Source: Mucilaginibacter sp. OK268 (GTDB taxonomy: Bacteria; Bacteroidota; Bacteroidia; Sphingobacteriales; Sphingobacteriaceae). Taken from it: a stretch of 64,000 nucleotides of DNA. The notes below the pieces were generated by a model that saw only the letters and a program-made list of their open reading frames with translations, was not told the DNA's origin and did not search any database. Shown in pieces: positions 41,833 to 50,922 of this stretch. The translations under genes were made by a program, and so were the position numbers. Each line of letters begins with the position of its first letter. Position 1 is the first letter of the stretch. The stretch covers positions 1-64,000 of the forward strand of contig NZ_FNJV01000012.1 of assembly GCF_900103125.1 (NCBI RefSeq), given 5' to 3'.

Positions 41833-42273
41833 TTATAGCCTTGAAAGATATTCGTCCAGTTTTTCAACGTTTTGTTTTAGTCCTTCATCCGCTTTGTGTA
41901 CTTTAACTACGGTTTCACGTATTTCCGCGGTATCGAATACCATCGTCCAGTTCATTTCTGTTTCTTCGCCTTTGGATTCAAAAAGAACCGTGGTAAAAAA
42001 ATGTGGATTGAAGTGTTCAAACACGATTTTCTTGAATGGGATAATTTCCTTGTAAATGCTTTTGTTTGGATAATCGGTACCATCGGGCCCGTGCAAAGTC
42101 AGATTCCATTCCCCCTCTTCTTTGAAGTCCATTTTATGGATGGTAGAAGTAAATCCGTTTGGTCCCCACCAGTTTATAATATGTTCAGGATCGGTCCATA
42201 CTTCCCACAGCAGTTCAATGGGGGCCTTAAATGTTCTGGTTATCCGCATCTCGCGGTTCGCTGTTTTTTCCAT
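41833..42273 (-). CDS. SRPBCC (AHSA1-like) domain protein
   Basis: 146 residues, one START/Bet-v1-type AHSA1 domain. RTFKAPIELLWEVWTDPEHIINWWGP opens the fold and WNLTLHGPDGTDYPN, the VFEHFNPHFF strand and a C-terminal amphipathic helix (VKVHKADEGLKQNVEKLDEYL) complete it. These proteins bind small hydrophobic ligands. The start overlaps the end of the ArsR gene by 47 bases, the common ArsR-SRPBCC pairing where the regulator controls its partner. Confidence 0.9.
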   Translation of the reverse strand: MEKTANREMRITRTFKAPIELLWEVWTDPEHIINWWGPNGFTSTIHKMDFKEEGEWNLTLHGPDGTDYPNKSIYKEIIPFKKIVFEHFNPHFFTTVLFESKGEETEMNWTMVFDTAEIRETVVKVHKADEGLKQNVEKLDEYLSRL

Positions 42274-42598
42274 GGTTTCTATCGTTTTTAATTTTTGTTA
42301 CATATTGATCAAGGCTGTCAAAGCGGTCCTCCCAGATCAGGCGGATTTGATCCAGCCAAAGATCAATCTCCGTCATTTTATCCATCTTGATCTGGTAATA
42401 GATCTCCCGGCCCTTTTGGTTTGATTCTACAAGACCACATTCTGTTAGGATTTGAATATGCTTGGAAATGGTGGACCTGGCGCCATCAAAATTATCGGCT
42501 ATCGCGCCGGCAGTAATGGTTTGTGAAGCCAAAAGTGCCAGGATGGCCCTTCTGGTAGGATCGGCTATTGCCTGAAAAATGTCTCGTCGTAATATCAT
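42227..42598 (-). CDS. ArsR-family winged-helix regulator
   Basis: 123 residues from the ATG at 42598 (MILRRDIFQAIADPTRRAIL). A TTG seven codons upstream would place the start inside a likely operator and is rejected. The wHTH is classical: ALLASQTITAGAIADNF then ARSTISKHIQILTECGLV and the wing NQKGREIYYQI. No Cys metal motif is present, so it is a non-metal ArsR of the kind paired with SRPBCC proteins. It overlaps the SRPBCC gene by 47 bases and probably represses its own operon. Confidence 0.9.
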   Translation of the reverse strand: MILRRDIFQAIADPTRRAILALLASQTITAGAIADNFDGARSTISKHIQILTECGLVESNQKGREIYYQIKMDKMTEIDLWLDQIRLIWEDRFDSLDQYVTKIKNDRNHGKNSEPRDADNQNI

Positions 42599-42601
42599 CT
42601 T

Positions 42602-42644
42602 GTCGCCATTTGACGACAAATATATGTAACGCCAAATGACGACG
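42602..42644 (-). promoter_or_regulatory. Candidate ArsR operator
   Basis: Two copies of CGYCATTTGRCG in opposite orientation (CGCCATTTGACG at about 42604-42615 and CGCCAAATGACG at 42630-42641) with ~14 bases between. They begin 4 bases upstream of the ArsR start codon, a natural place for autorepression. Confidence 0.5.
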
Positions 42645-42683
42645 CAAATTTTATTTCATTTTTTTTTTAGAAAGTCACTTTTT

Positions 42684-42955
42684 ATTCCCTAACCACGGGA
42701 GGGATGTGTTGGGCAGGTGTAATGGCAGGGAGGGGTTTCTACGCGCGGGGATTAGCCCATTCCATAAACCCCTTCCTCCCCTTCCGGAGGGAAGGAATCG
42801 CACCGGGCCTTGGCTCTTTTGATGGGTGTCATGCTGAGCTCCGTCGAAGCATAGGAGGAAGGCCTCTGCGCTCAACCCTTCGACGGAGCTCAGGGTGACA
42901 GCCATATTTTGTAATATTATTAATACACTATGCCTAATCATGGATTATTACTCAA
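42684..42955. repeat. CCTCCC dyad plus CTGAGCTCC hairpin module
   Basis: 42684-42801 is a CCTCCC dyad (ATTCCCTAACCACGGGAGGG to CGGAGGGAAGGAAT). 42826-42903 is a CTGAGCTCCGTCGAAG hairpin. 42905-42955 is an AT-rich tail with CCTAATCATGGATTATTA. The same three modules occur, nested differently, at 51707-51969. No gene is seen; the only ORFs are repeat translations. Confidence 0.75.
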
Positions 42956-42978
42956 CGTTTCTTGCGGAGGCCCTAAAA

Positions 42979-43090
42979 CATGGTTTACAGTTTAAACCCA
43001 TAAAATGACATAAGTAATTATTAATTACTTGATTATCAATTAAATATAAAAATACTAACCCCAAAAAGTGTAAACCATGTAAACCCACTT
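42979..43090. repeat. GTTTACATGG inverted-repeat element, copy B
   Basis: CATGGTTTACAGTTTAAACC at one end and GTGTAAACCATGTAAACCC at the other. The centre has TTGATTATCAATTAA, which aligns with the reverse complement of copy C (51569-51678) along the whole element. Confidence 0.8.
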
Positions 43091-43103
43091 TTTAGATATA
43101 GCC

Positions 43104-43141
43104 AACAAAAAAGGCGGATCAATTGATCCGCCTTTTTTGTT
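43104..43141. terminator. Bidirectional terminator
   Basis: A 38-base perfect palindrome: AACAAAAAAGGCGGATCAAT and its inverse, with A and T runs at the two ends, suitable for either strand. It lies between repeats and the DPP-IV gene stop. Confidence 0.85.
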
Positions 43142-43161
43142 AAGAAATAGGACTTAAATGG

Positions 43162-43237
43162 CTGTCATGCTGAGCTCGTCGAAGCATGGTGGAATGGGGC
43201 ATCTACGCACGCCCCTTCGACAAGCTCAGGGTGACAC
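43162..43237. repeat. CTGAGCTCGTCGAAG hairpin repeat
   Basis: CTGTCATGCTGAGCTCGTCG to CGACAAGCTCAGGGTGACAC, a member of the 24776 family, lying between the palindromic terminator and the S9 peptidase stop. Confidence 0.8.
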
Positions 43238-43262
43238 CCTCCCCTTTGCTATCTTGGCCTCC

Positions 43263-45608
43263 TTACTGCGCACTATTACGCGGATCGGTCTTGCTTTTTA
43301 ATATATATTCCTTTGGTGTTTCGGCACCTGCCAGGTTCTTTACAAAATAATCCCAGCGGCGGCGCATCATGTAGTATGAGTTTTGACCATAACCGTGAGC
43401 GTTGTTCGGGAATACCACCAGGTCATAATCTTTGTTGGCTTTTTCTAAAGCTTCAATTACCAGCAAGGTATTGTATGGAGGCACGTTATCGTCCATCAAA
43501 CCATGGGCAAGCATGAGCTTACCTTTCAGGTTTTTAGCATAGTTTTGGTTGGCCTGGGCTTCGTAGTTGGATACACCATCAGCCTGTGGGATTAACAAAC
43601 CAATATAACGTTCGCCCCAATCGTCCTCATAGTTACGGTTATCATGGTTGCCCGACTCGGATATACCCACCTTGAAAAAGTCAGGAAAACGGAACATGGC
43701 CGCGGCAGTCGCGAAACCACCACCCGAGTGTCCCCAGATACCTGCTTTATTGATATCGATATAAGGATATTTCTGTGCCAATTGCTGCATGGCGGTAACC
43801 TGATCGGGCAGGGTATTTTCAGACATGTGGCCATAGTTCATATCATGATAGCTTTTTGAACGCAGCGGGTTACTGGTGCCTTCTATCTGTACTACTACAA
43901 AGCCCAGCTCGGCCAGCGCCTGGCAATCGCCATGGGCCGACGCAAATGACCAGCTACCCACGCTACCACCTTGCGGACCTGGATAGATATTATTGATAAT
44001 CGGATATTTCTTATTAGGATCAAGCTGTGTTGGCACATACATTAAACCGTAAATATCGGTTTGGCCGTCATGCGCCTTAAGTGTTACCGGGATCGGAGCT
44101 TTCCAACCCGAAGCCTGCAATCTGCTGATATCTGTTTTTTCCAGCGTGCTGATCAGCTTGCCGTTCAGATCACGCAGCACAGTTACCGGCGGCACATCGG
44201 CTTTTGAATAGCTATCTATAAAATAATTCTCTCCCGGCGACAGGGTAATTTGGTGGTTGCCTTCTCCCGGGCTTAACAAGGTAAGTCCCTTTCCATTAAA
44301 GCCTACTTTGTACAGATGGCTAAAATAGGGGTTGCCCGGCTCACGGCCATCGGCCAGGAAATAGATCAGACGGTTTTTCTCGTCTACTTTCAGCAGTTCG
44401 GTCACCGCCCAATCACCTTTGGTGATCTGGTTTTTAACCTTGCCTGTGAGGGCGTCATATAAATACAAATGTCCCCAGTTATCACGTTCCGAAAACCAGA
44501 TGATCTCATTGGTTTTAGCCAGGTATCGCCAATTAATAGTCCCCTGGCCCGACTCATATTGCGTAGCTACGGTTTCTTCAAAAACCTCTTTTACGGTACC
44601 CGTAGCAGCATCGGCAATACGGAATTTCTCTTGTTTGTGATCGCGTGAGGTAGATACAAAAGCCAGTTTAGAGGCATCGGTAGTCCAGTCCACATCGTCA
44701 AAAGTACCGCTGCTGGCAATATCATCGCTCAGGGTAGCGCGGTGCGGATCGGGAGCGACCTGTATATTGATCACTTTGGGTTCATCTACATTAATGATCA
44801 CCCGGGTTATCATTGCGATTTCCTTATCGCCCGGCAGCGGGTATTTCCAGGATTTTAGTGTAGGATGACCAACATTGGTACTCACCAAATACATATCACC
44901 TACATTACGCTGATCCTGCTTAAAGGTGGCTATCTTTTTAGAGTCGGGCGACCACCGTACGATAGGCCCGTCTGATGATTTCCAGCCAGCATTATCGGTA
45001 GCGTAACCGAAATCTTTTATCCCATCAGCTGTTAATTGGGTTTCCTTCCCGGTTTTAATATTACGCACCCAAAGATTGTAATCCTTGATGTAAGCCACCA
45101 GGCTGCCATCCGGCGAAGCCACTTCATCACCGCCGCCTCGTCTGCGGGAATGCGCGGCGCTTTGGCCAACCATAGCATTATCCGGTGTGCACTGATAGCT
45201 TTGCAGATCACATTTCCATGATTTCCCATCGGCGCTAATGGAGATCGATCTCAGATCGTCCGAAAAACTGAAGGTACGAAACGGTAACTTGTTAGCTTCG
45301 TAGGTTTTGCCGGTGGCCGTTGATATAGCGACTGCCAGTTTCTGCTGGTCAAAGGCTTGACCACGTGTTTTTTTAACAGGATCAACCAAAATAAATTCAC
45401 TCCCCTGGGGTGTTAATACCCGGTACCAGAACTTATCGCCAGGTAGCCAGTTGGGGCTTACCCTGCCGTGATCAACCAATTGCTCGGTATTATAGCTCAG
45501 GAAACTTTCGGCATGGGCATAATCCTTATCGGTTAAAGTGTTGCTTTGCTGTGCATTTGCTGTCCAAACAAATGCCATAGCGGTTACTGATAATAAATAT
45601 TTATTCAT
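43263..45608 (-). CDS. S9 family prolyl oligopeptidase (dipeptidyl peptidase IV type)
   Basis: 781 residues with a signal peptide (WTANAQ). The N-terminal beta-propeller (DPP-IV N domain, about 80-480) carries repeated W/SPDS and DG blocks. The C-terminal hydrolase domain has the nucleophile in GHSGGGFATA (in the form G-x-S-x-G), the acid in GLMDDNVPP, and His in NNAHGYGQ. It cleaves Xaa-Pro or Xaa-Ala dipeptides from exported peptides in the periplasm. Stands as a single gene; CapA-like and NlpC/P60 genes lie upstream on the same strand. Confidence 0.93.
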   Translation of the reverse strand: MNKYLLSVTAMAFVWTANAQQSNTLTDKDYAHAESFLSYNTEQLVDHGRVSPNWLPGDKFWYRVLTPQGSEFILVDPVKKTRGQAFDQQKLAVAISTATGKTYEANKLPFRTFSFSDDLRSISISADGKSWKCDLQSYQCTPDNAMVGQSAAHSRRRGGGDEVASPDGSLVAYIKDYNLWVRNIKTGKETQLTADGIKDFGYATDNAGWKSSDGPIVRWSPDSKKIATFKQDQRNVGDMYLVSTNVGHPTLKSWKYPLPGDKEIAMITRVIINVDEPKVINIQVAPDPHRATLSDDIASSGTFDDVDWTTDASKLAFVSTSRDHKQEKFRIADAATGTVKEVFEETVATQYESGQGTINWRYLAKTNEIIWFSERDNWGHLYLYDALTGKVKNQITKGDWAVTELLKVDEKNRLIYFLADGREPGNPYFSHLYKVGFNGKGLTLLSPGEGNHQITLSPGENYFIDSYSKADVPPVTVLRDLNGKLISTLEKTDISRLQASGWKAPIPVTLKAHDGQTDIYGLMYVPTQLDPNKKYPIINNIYPGPQGGSVGSWSFASAHGDCQALAELGFVVVQIEGTSNPLRSKSYHDMNYGHMSENTLPDQVTAMQQLAQKYPYIDINKAGIWGHSGGGFATAAAMFRFPDFFKVGISESGNHDNRNYEDDWGERYIGLLIPQADGVSNYEAQANQNYAKNLKGKLMLAHGLMDDNVPPYNTLLVIEALEKANKDYDLVVFPNNAHGYGQNSYYMMRRRWDYFVKNLAGAETPKEYILKSKTDPRNSAQ

Positions 45609-45666
45609 ACGCTGTTGAACAGGATTAATTTTAAATCAGGATGCAAATTAATGCTTTTTACTGAAG

Positions 45667-46863
45667 CTATTGGTTTGGCGCTGTAACTTTTGTGAGTGAA
45701 TTATCAAACCGGGAAACAGCGGTTATCTCCCCGCTATCCGCAATACTCAAACCGGCATCAGGGAAGTCGGTTTCCGTCAGCATCCGAATACGGCGCATGG
45801 CCTGGTTCAAGGTATCCCTCACTAAACCTTTATCATGCGCCTGTTTAAATGAAATAATGCGACCGCTTAAAAATTCGCCTTTTTTATTTACGTAAACTTT
45901 AAGCAGGGGGGCCATACCACAAATACCACTTACACTTACACATTTATAGGTACAAAAATTTCCAAGACTGTAGGCTATCAAACGGTTCTTATACATTTCC
46001 ATAGCCCGGCTCACGTGGGGGCCGTTACCAAATATCAGGTCGGCGCCGGCGTCAATGGCATTGTGGGCAAAGGCATGTACATCGCCACGTTTTTCGCCGA
46101 TGAAAGATTCTACCGCGAAAGGCACGTGTTCAAAATCAACACCCTCACCGCCACCATGAAATGATACGATAACAATATCACTGCGCTGCTTTAAGTCGCT
46201 GATAATGCGCGCAGCTCCTTTCAGGTCATGTATGGACACTGTATTGGCATTAGGGGCAAAGGAGCAAAAACCATAGCGTACACCATTCACTTCAAACACT
46301 GTTGAAGGTTTAATCAGCAAACCGGCATAGTTTATACCAAGGCTGTCCAATGTTTTTGTAGTGCTTTTACGCCCGTGAGCGTCAAAATCATTGATGTGGT
46401 TATTGGCCAGGCTCAATAAATTAAAACCGGCATTTTTTAAAACCGATGCATACTGTGTAGGCATCCGGAACAAATAAGCTTTGCTTTTTTGATGAAGTTT
46501 GAAATGCGCGGGGCCGCCGGTATCAACCAGTGCGCCCTCCAGGTTACCAAATACCACATCTGTATTTTTTAATTCGGCGACAGCGGCTCTAAAACTGTTG
46601 CGGCCGCTATCAGGAGGCAAGGTGGTACTATCCGGGTATGAGGTTCCCAGCATGATATCGCCTACGGCGGCAATACAAAGGGAGTCGCGCTGTACGGGTG
46701 TTATCTGGGGTGGTAAAACTTTGGCGGGATGATGTTTTTTGTGCTTAACAACCGGCTGCCTGTTTTGGGCCGGGCTTTCGCAGGCCTGCAAAAACAATAA
46801 TAAGCAAGCTGTTAAAAGCAAGATCTGTAACCTTATAGCAAAAAAAAATCCCATCATGTTCAT
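45667..46863 (-). CDS. CapA-family lipoprotein (poly-gamma-glutamate capsule type)
   Basis: 398 residues. The N-terminal hydrophobic segment ends in a lipobox (LLLFLQAC). The CapA/PgsA metallophosphatase-like domain has IAAVGDIMLG, VVFGNLEGALVD, LSLANNHINDFD, VSFHGGGEGVDFEH (shown in part) and IFGNGPHVSRAMEMY. CapA proteins are membrane components for poly-gamma-glutamate export in Bacillus, but the family is broad and no PgsB/PgsC genes are adjacent. An NlpC/P60 gene lies 34 bases upstream on the same strand. Confidence 0.88.
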   Translation of the reverse strand: MNMMGFFFAIRLQILLLTACLLLFLQACESPAQNRQPVVKHKKHHPAKVLPPQITPVQRDSLCIAAVGDIMLGTSYPDSTTLPPDSGRNSFRAAVAELKNTDVVFGNLEGALVDTGGPAHFKLHQKSKAYLFRMPTQYASVLKNAGFNLLSLANNHINDFDAHGRKSTTKTLDSLGINYAGLLIKPSTVFEVNGVRYGFCSFAPNANTVSIHDLKGAARIISDLKQRSDIVIVSFHGGGEGVDFEHVPFAVESFIGEKRGDVHAFAHNAIDAGADLIFGNGPHVSRAMEMYKNRLIAYSLGNFCTYKCVSVSGICGMAPLLKVYVNKKGEFLSGRIISFKQAHDKGLVRDTLNQAMRRIRMLTETDFPDAGLSIADSGEITAVSRFDNSLTKVTAPNQ

Positions 46864-46897
46864 GAAGGGACTAAATTAGTTATTTAATTAAATTTCT

Positions 46898-47485
46898 TTA
46901 ATTATTCTTATCGTCGTCGGTTTCGGTAGCCGATCCGGTAAATTCATTTTTGAACGAAGCCAGCAAACGACCGCCTTTGTAAAAATAACGGCTGTAATAA
47001 TTGTCATCCAGGCTGCTGATGGCTACCCCTCTTGACGAAGCATGAGCAAATTTGTTGTTACCCAAATAAATACCTACATGTGATATACGGCGGCTGTGGA
47101 TCTTAAAAAACACCAGGTCGCCCTCTTTCAGATCATCGCGGCCAACAGGGTTTACCATGCTGAAAATATCGCGTGAGCTTCTTTTAATATCCAGGTTAAA
47201 AACCTCGCTGTATAATTCTTTAGTGAATGCGGAGCAATCGATCCCTCTTCTTGATTCACCTCCGAAATGGTAAGGGGTACCTATCCAATCGTAAACAAAG
47301 TGAAAAAGTTTCATGTTTGAGGTGGCGGATAACGCGACACCCATGATCTGTGATAAATAAGTTTTAGCTAAACTTTCCTGCTCATCAGGAGCCTTGTCGG
47401 CAGTGGTGTTCGGAGTACTTGCGGTTTGAGCTTGTGAAGCCAAAACGCTGAAAAGTAGTACTATAGCAAGAGTAATTTTCTTCAT
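46898..47485 (-). CDS. Exported NlpC/P60 (C40) peptidoglycan endopeptidase
   Basis: 195 residues with a signal peptide (LASQAQ). The C40 catalytic triad is visible: Cys in RRGIDCSAFTKELY, His in ISHVGIYLGNNKFAHAS (HVGIY), and a third polar residue near FAHASSRG. The FHFVYDWIGTPYHFGGES segment precedes the nucleophile as usual. It should cleave D-gamma-glutamyl-diaminopimelate bonds in murein. It lies upstream of the CapA-like gene and is probably co-transcribed. Confidence 0.9.
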   Translation of the reverse strand: MKKITLAIVLLFSVLASQAQTASTPNTTADKAPDEQESLAKTYLSQIMGVALSATSNMKLFHFVYDWIGTPYHFGGESRRGIDCSAFTKELYSEVFNLDIKRSSRDIFSMVNPVGRDDLKEGDLVFFKIHSRRISHVGIYLGNNKFAHASSRGVAISSLDDNYYSRYFYKGGRLLASFKNEFTGSATETDDDKNN

Positions 47486-47982
47486 TTAACGCGTTAGTTT
47501 GTTGTTAGGGTCAACAAATTGTTTATTAAATCAGACACTTATGTCCACCAGTGGCTACAAAACTATCTATATTTTTTAAAATTGCAAATAAATGGCACTT
47601 TTTTTTCAAAAAATATAAATAAATTATCTATACTAAAAGTCTTATCAACCAAAGCCCATCAGTATTACGCTTATGATACTTTTAAGGTTATCTTTTTTGC
47701 GCGTTTTTTTTCTTTTTTGTAAAAATTATATACCACAAACAACCTAAAAATGCTTAAAAACACTGTTAAACCGCATTATCGTGTCAAAAAGGCTTCGGCA
47801 ATATCACCATATCGCCATATAATGTTTGGTTAAACTCATAAAACGCGGTCAAGGCTGCTCATTTATAGCCCTTTCTTAAAATAAAAGATAAAACATCACA
47901 ACAAATTCATTGCAGTTTCGATATTTTCACGGATATATTTAGATTTGCGCTTTACTCCAAGATTATTGATTGTTTTAATTAC
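47486..47982. other. AT-rich intergenic region, no gene
   Basis: About 500 bases between divergent genes. I see no coding region of substance; the 67-codon plus-strand ORF at 47519-47722 is Lys/Phe/Tyr-rich and unsupported. A promoter-like box for the pyruvate dehydrogenase operon lies at 47940-47947. No clear repeat element is present, which is unusual for gaps of this size in the window. Confidence 0.5.
47940..47947 (+). promoter_or_regulatory. Candidate -7 box of the pyruvate dehydrogenase operon
   Basis: TAGATTTG matches TAnnTTTG exactly. A weak TTTCG lies 19 bases upstream. It predicts a ~30-base leader before the ATG at 47983. Confidence 0.5.
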
Positions 47983-48978
47983 ATGAGTTCAATCGAAATT
48001 AATAAAGACACTTACCTGATGTGGTACGAACAAATGCTGTTAATGCGTAAGTTCGAAGAAAAAGCAGGACAGTTATACGGACAACAGAAAATCAGGGGCT
48101 TTTGCCACCTGTATATTGGGCAGGAGGCTGTATTAGCCGGAGCTATGTCTGTAATTAAACAGGAAGACAGCATGATCACCGCTTACCGCGACCACGCACA
48201 TGCGCTTGCCAAAGGTGTAACCCCTAATGCGGTAATGGCCGAGTTATATGGCAAAGCTACCGGATGCTCAAAAGGCAAAGGTGGTTCTATGCACATGTTT
48301 GACAAGGAAAAGCACTTTTATGGCGGCCACGGTATCGTAGGCGGCCAGGTACCTCTGGGTGCGGGCATTGCTTTCGCCGAAAAATATAAAGGTACCGAGT
48401 TTGTGAACATTGCCTATATGGGCGATGGTGCTGTACGCCAGGGTGCATTAACCGAAACCTTTAACATGGCTGCTTTATGGCAATTACCGGTAATTTTTGT
48501 TTGCGAAAACAACGGTTACGCCATGGGTACTTCTGTTGAACGTACTACTATCCAAACAGATATTTATAAATTAGGCTTACCTTACGGTATACCATCATCA
48601 GCTGTTGACGGCATGGACCCAGCTGCGGTACACGTAGCTATGGACGAAGCCGTTCAGCGTGCCCGTCGTGGTGAAGGACCAACCTTTTTGGAAATGCGTA
48701 CCTATCGCTATAAAGGTCACTCCATGTCTGATCCTCAAAAATACCGTACTAAAGAAGAATTGGAAAGCTACAAGGCCAAAGACCCTATCGAAACAACTAA
48801 ACAAATTATAGTTGAGAAAGGTTATGCTGATGAGAAATGGTTTGAAGAGATCGATGCCAAGATAAAAGACCTGGTTGACGAATCAGTTAAGTTTTCTGAA
48901 GAATCACCATGGCCGGAAGCTTCTGAGCTATACACCGATGTTTATGTTCAGGCTGATTATCCATACATCAGAGACTAA
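47983..48978 (+). CDS. pdhA: Pyruvate dehydrogenase E1 component, alpha subunit
   Basis: 331 residues. The thiamine-diphosphate fold is shown by FCHLYIGQEAV, AYRDHAHALAKG, KGKGGSMHMF, GGHGIVGGQVPLGAG and the TPP motif GDGAVRQGALTETFNMAALW...ENNGYAMGTS. The late MRTYRYKGHSMSDPQKYR is typical of E1-alpha. It decarboxylates pyruvate with an E1-beta partner that is not in this window. The E2 gene follows 38 bases downstream. Confidence 0.94.
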   Translation: MSSIEINKDTYLMWYEQMLLMRKFEEKAGQLYGQQKIRGFCHLYIGQEAVLAGAMSVIKQEDSMITAYRDHAHALAKGVTPNAVMAELYGKATGCSKGKGGSMHMFDKEKHFYGGHGIVGGQVPLGAGIAFAEKYKGTEFVNIAYMGDGAVRQGALTETFNMAALWQLPVIFVCENNGYAMGTSVERTTIQTDIYKLGLPYGIPSSAVDGMDPAAVHVAMDEAVQRARRGEGPTFLEMRTYRYKGHSMSDPQKYRTKEELESYKAKDPIETTKQIIVEKGYADEKWFEEIDAKIKDLVDESVKFSEESPWPEASELYTDVYVQADYPYIRD

Positions 48979-49016
48979 TCCTATATTTATATTAAACTTA
49001 TTCTATTAAATAGTAT

Positions 49017-50684
49017 ATGGCCGAAGTAGTTAAAATGCCTAAAATGAGCGATACCATGACCGAAGGGGTATTGGCGAAATGGCATAAAAAAGTTGGCGAT
49101 AAGGTAAAATCCGGCGATGTATTGGCCGAGATTGAAACCGATAAAGCTACCATGGATTTTGAATCGTACCAGGACGGCACCCTTTTATATATAGGTGTTG
49201 AGGAAGGCAGCGCTGTTCCGGTTGATGCTGTTATTGCCGTTTTAGGTAAAGAAGGCGAAGATTACAAAGCCGTACTTGCTCAGGATGGTGGTGCTGAAAA
49301 GAAAGAAGAAAAACCCGCTGAAGCTGCTGCCCCCGCAAAAGCTGAAGACAAACAACCAGCACCGGTTGCAGCTGCTGCACCAAAGGTTGATCTGTCGAGC
49401 ATACCGGCTACAGTAATACGTATGCCTGCCCTTAGTGATACCATGACCGAGGGTGTTATTGAAAAATGGAACTTTAAAGTTGGCGATAAAGTAAAATCTG
49501 ACGACTCACTGGCCGACGTAGCAACCGATAAGGCTACTATGGAAGTTGTGGGTTATGAAGCAGGTACGCTTTTATATATAGGCCCTAAAGAAGGCGAAGC
49601 CGCACCGGTTAATGGCATTATAGCCATTGTTGGTAAAGAAGGCACCGATATTACACCTTTATTACAGGATGCTGCAAGCGCACCCGCTGCTGCACCAGCC
49701 GCAGAAGCTGCTGCTCCTGAAGCTCAAACTTCAGCACCTGCCGCGCAGGAAGCTGCCGTTGCTTCATCTGCTGATGACAGCCGCGTTAAAGCATCACCAC
49801 TTGCCCGTAAAATAGCAAAAGATAAAGGCATCAACCTGAATGATGTAAAAGGCAGCGCAGAAGGCGGCCGCATTATCAGGAAAGATGTGGAAGGATTTGT
49901 AGCTCCGGCTAAAACAGCCGCCCCAGCTCTAGCCAGCACCGAAGCCGCTGCTTCTGCTGCTCCGGCCAAAGCGCCTATCACTTTGCCAACTTATACCGGC
50001 GAAGAGAAATTTACCGAAAGGGCAGTTACACAAATGCGTAAAGCTATCAGCCGCCGCTTAAGCGAAAGCCTGTTTACCGCTCCGCATTTTTATGTAACCA
50101 TGAGCATTGATATGGATCAGGCGATTGCCGCCCGTACCCGCATCAATGATATTGCCCCGGTTAAAATATCCTTTAATGATTTTGTAGTTAAAGCTGTTGC
50201 TGTTGCCTTAAAACAACACCCTGCTATTAACTCTTCATTCCTGGGCGATAAGATCCGTACCAATGAGCACGTACACATCGGTGTAGCCGTTGCGGTTGAC
50301 GAAGGTTTGCTGGTACCGGTGGTTAAATTTGCCGATGGTAAATCATTAAGCCACATCTCTGTTGAAGTAAAAGAGTTTGCCGGTAAAGCAAAAGCTAAAA
50401 AACTACAACCTGCAGAAATGGAAGGCTCAACCTTCACCATATCAAACTTAGGTATGTTTGGTGTTGACGAGTTTACTGCCATTATTAATACACCAAATGC
50501 TTGTATCCTTGCTGTTAGCGGCATTCAACAGGTTCCGGTTGTTAAAAACGGCGCGGTAGTACCAGGCAACGTAATGAAAGTTACCTTAAGCTGTGACCAC
50601 CGCGTGGTTGATGGCGCAACAGGTGCCGCGTTCCTGCAAACCCTAAAATCATTACTAGAAGAACCAGTAAGATTGTTAATATAA
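49017..50684 (+). CDS. pdhC: Pyruvate dehydrogenase E2, dihydrolipoamide acetyltransferase
   Basis: 555 residues with two lipoyl domains (lipoylated Lys in ETDKATMDFE, about residue 43, and in ATDKATMEVV, about residue 180). They are joined by Ala/Pro-rich linkers. The peripheral-subunit-binding domain has VKASPLARKIAKDKGIN, and the catalytic domain ends in the active-site SCDHRVVDGATGA. It moves acetyl groups from E1 to CoA. It pairs with pdhA in an operon closed by the terminator at 50713. E1-beta and E3 must be elsewhere. Confidence 0.95.
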   Translation: MAEVVKMPKMSDTMTEGVLAKWHKKVGDKVKSGDVLAEIETDKATMDFESYQDGTLLYIGVEEGSAVPVDAVIAVLGKEGEDYKAVLAQDGGAEKKEEKPAEAAAPAKAEDKQPAPVAAAAPKVDLSSIPATVIRMPALSDTMTEGVIEKWNFKVGDKVKSDDSLADVATDKATMEVVGYEAGTLLYIGPKEGEAAPVNGIIAIVGKEGTDITPLLQDAASAPAAAPAAEAAAPEAQTSAPAAQEAAVASSADDSRVKASPLARKIAKDKGINLNDVKGSAEGGRIIRKDVEGFVAPAKTAAPALASTEAAASAAPAKAPITLPTYTGEEKFTERAVTQMRKAISRRLSESLFTAPHFYVTMSIDMDQAIAARTRINDIAPVKISFNDFVVKAVAVALKQHPAINSSFLGDKIRTNEHVHIGVAVAVDEGLLVPVVKFADGKSLSHISVEVKEFAGKAKAKKLQPAEMEGSTFTISNLGMFGVDEFTAIINTPNACILAVSGIQQVPVVKNGAVVPGNVMKVTLSCDHRVVDGATGAAFLQTLKSLLEEPVRLLI

Positions 50685-50712
50685 TTCGGATTTCGGAATT
50701 TAGCATAAGAAC

Positions 50713-50747
50713 AAAAAAAGCGCTGGGTTAACCCGGCGCTTTTTTTG
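50713..50747 (+). terminator. Terminator of the pyruvate dehydrogenase operon
   Basis: AAAAAAAGCGCTGGGTT and AACCCGGCGCTTTTTTT form a near-perfect hairpin with flanking A and T runs. Confidence 0.9.
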
Positions 50748-50758
50748 TTTTACAAGAA

Positions 50759-50910
50759 AGCGCGTCATTGCGAGGTATGAAGACAACCGACCGAAGGGAG
50801 CTCATTAATACCTACTAAAACAAACACAGCATTAATAATTTCTATGCTGTACAGAGAGATTGCAAAAGTCAACAAGAACATAGGAGCATCTTTTCAAAAT
50901 GACGCGTGTT
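50759..50910. repeat. Degenerate GTCATTGCGAGG element
   Basis: The left end CGCGTCATTGCGAGGTATGA and right end CAAAATGACGCGTG are recognisable. The middle holds TTTCTATGCTGTACAGAGAG and unrelated sequence. A decayed member of the family at 39710 and 62240. Confidence 0.6.
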
Positions 50911-50922
50911 CCTGACCTTTTT

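Noticed and set aside
47519-47722. 67-residue plus-strand ORF
   Set aside because: AT-driven open frame in a promoter region, with no domain or start support.
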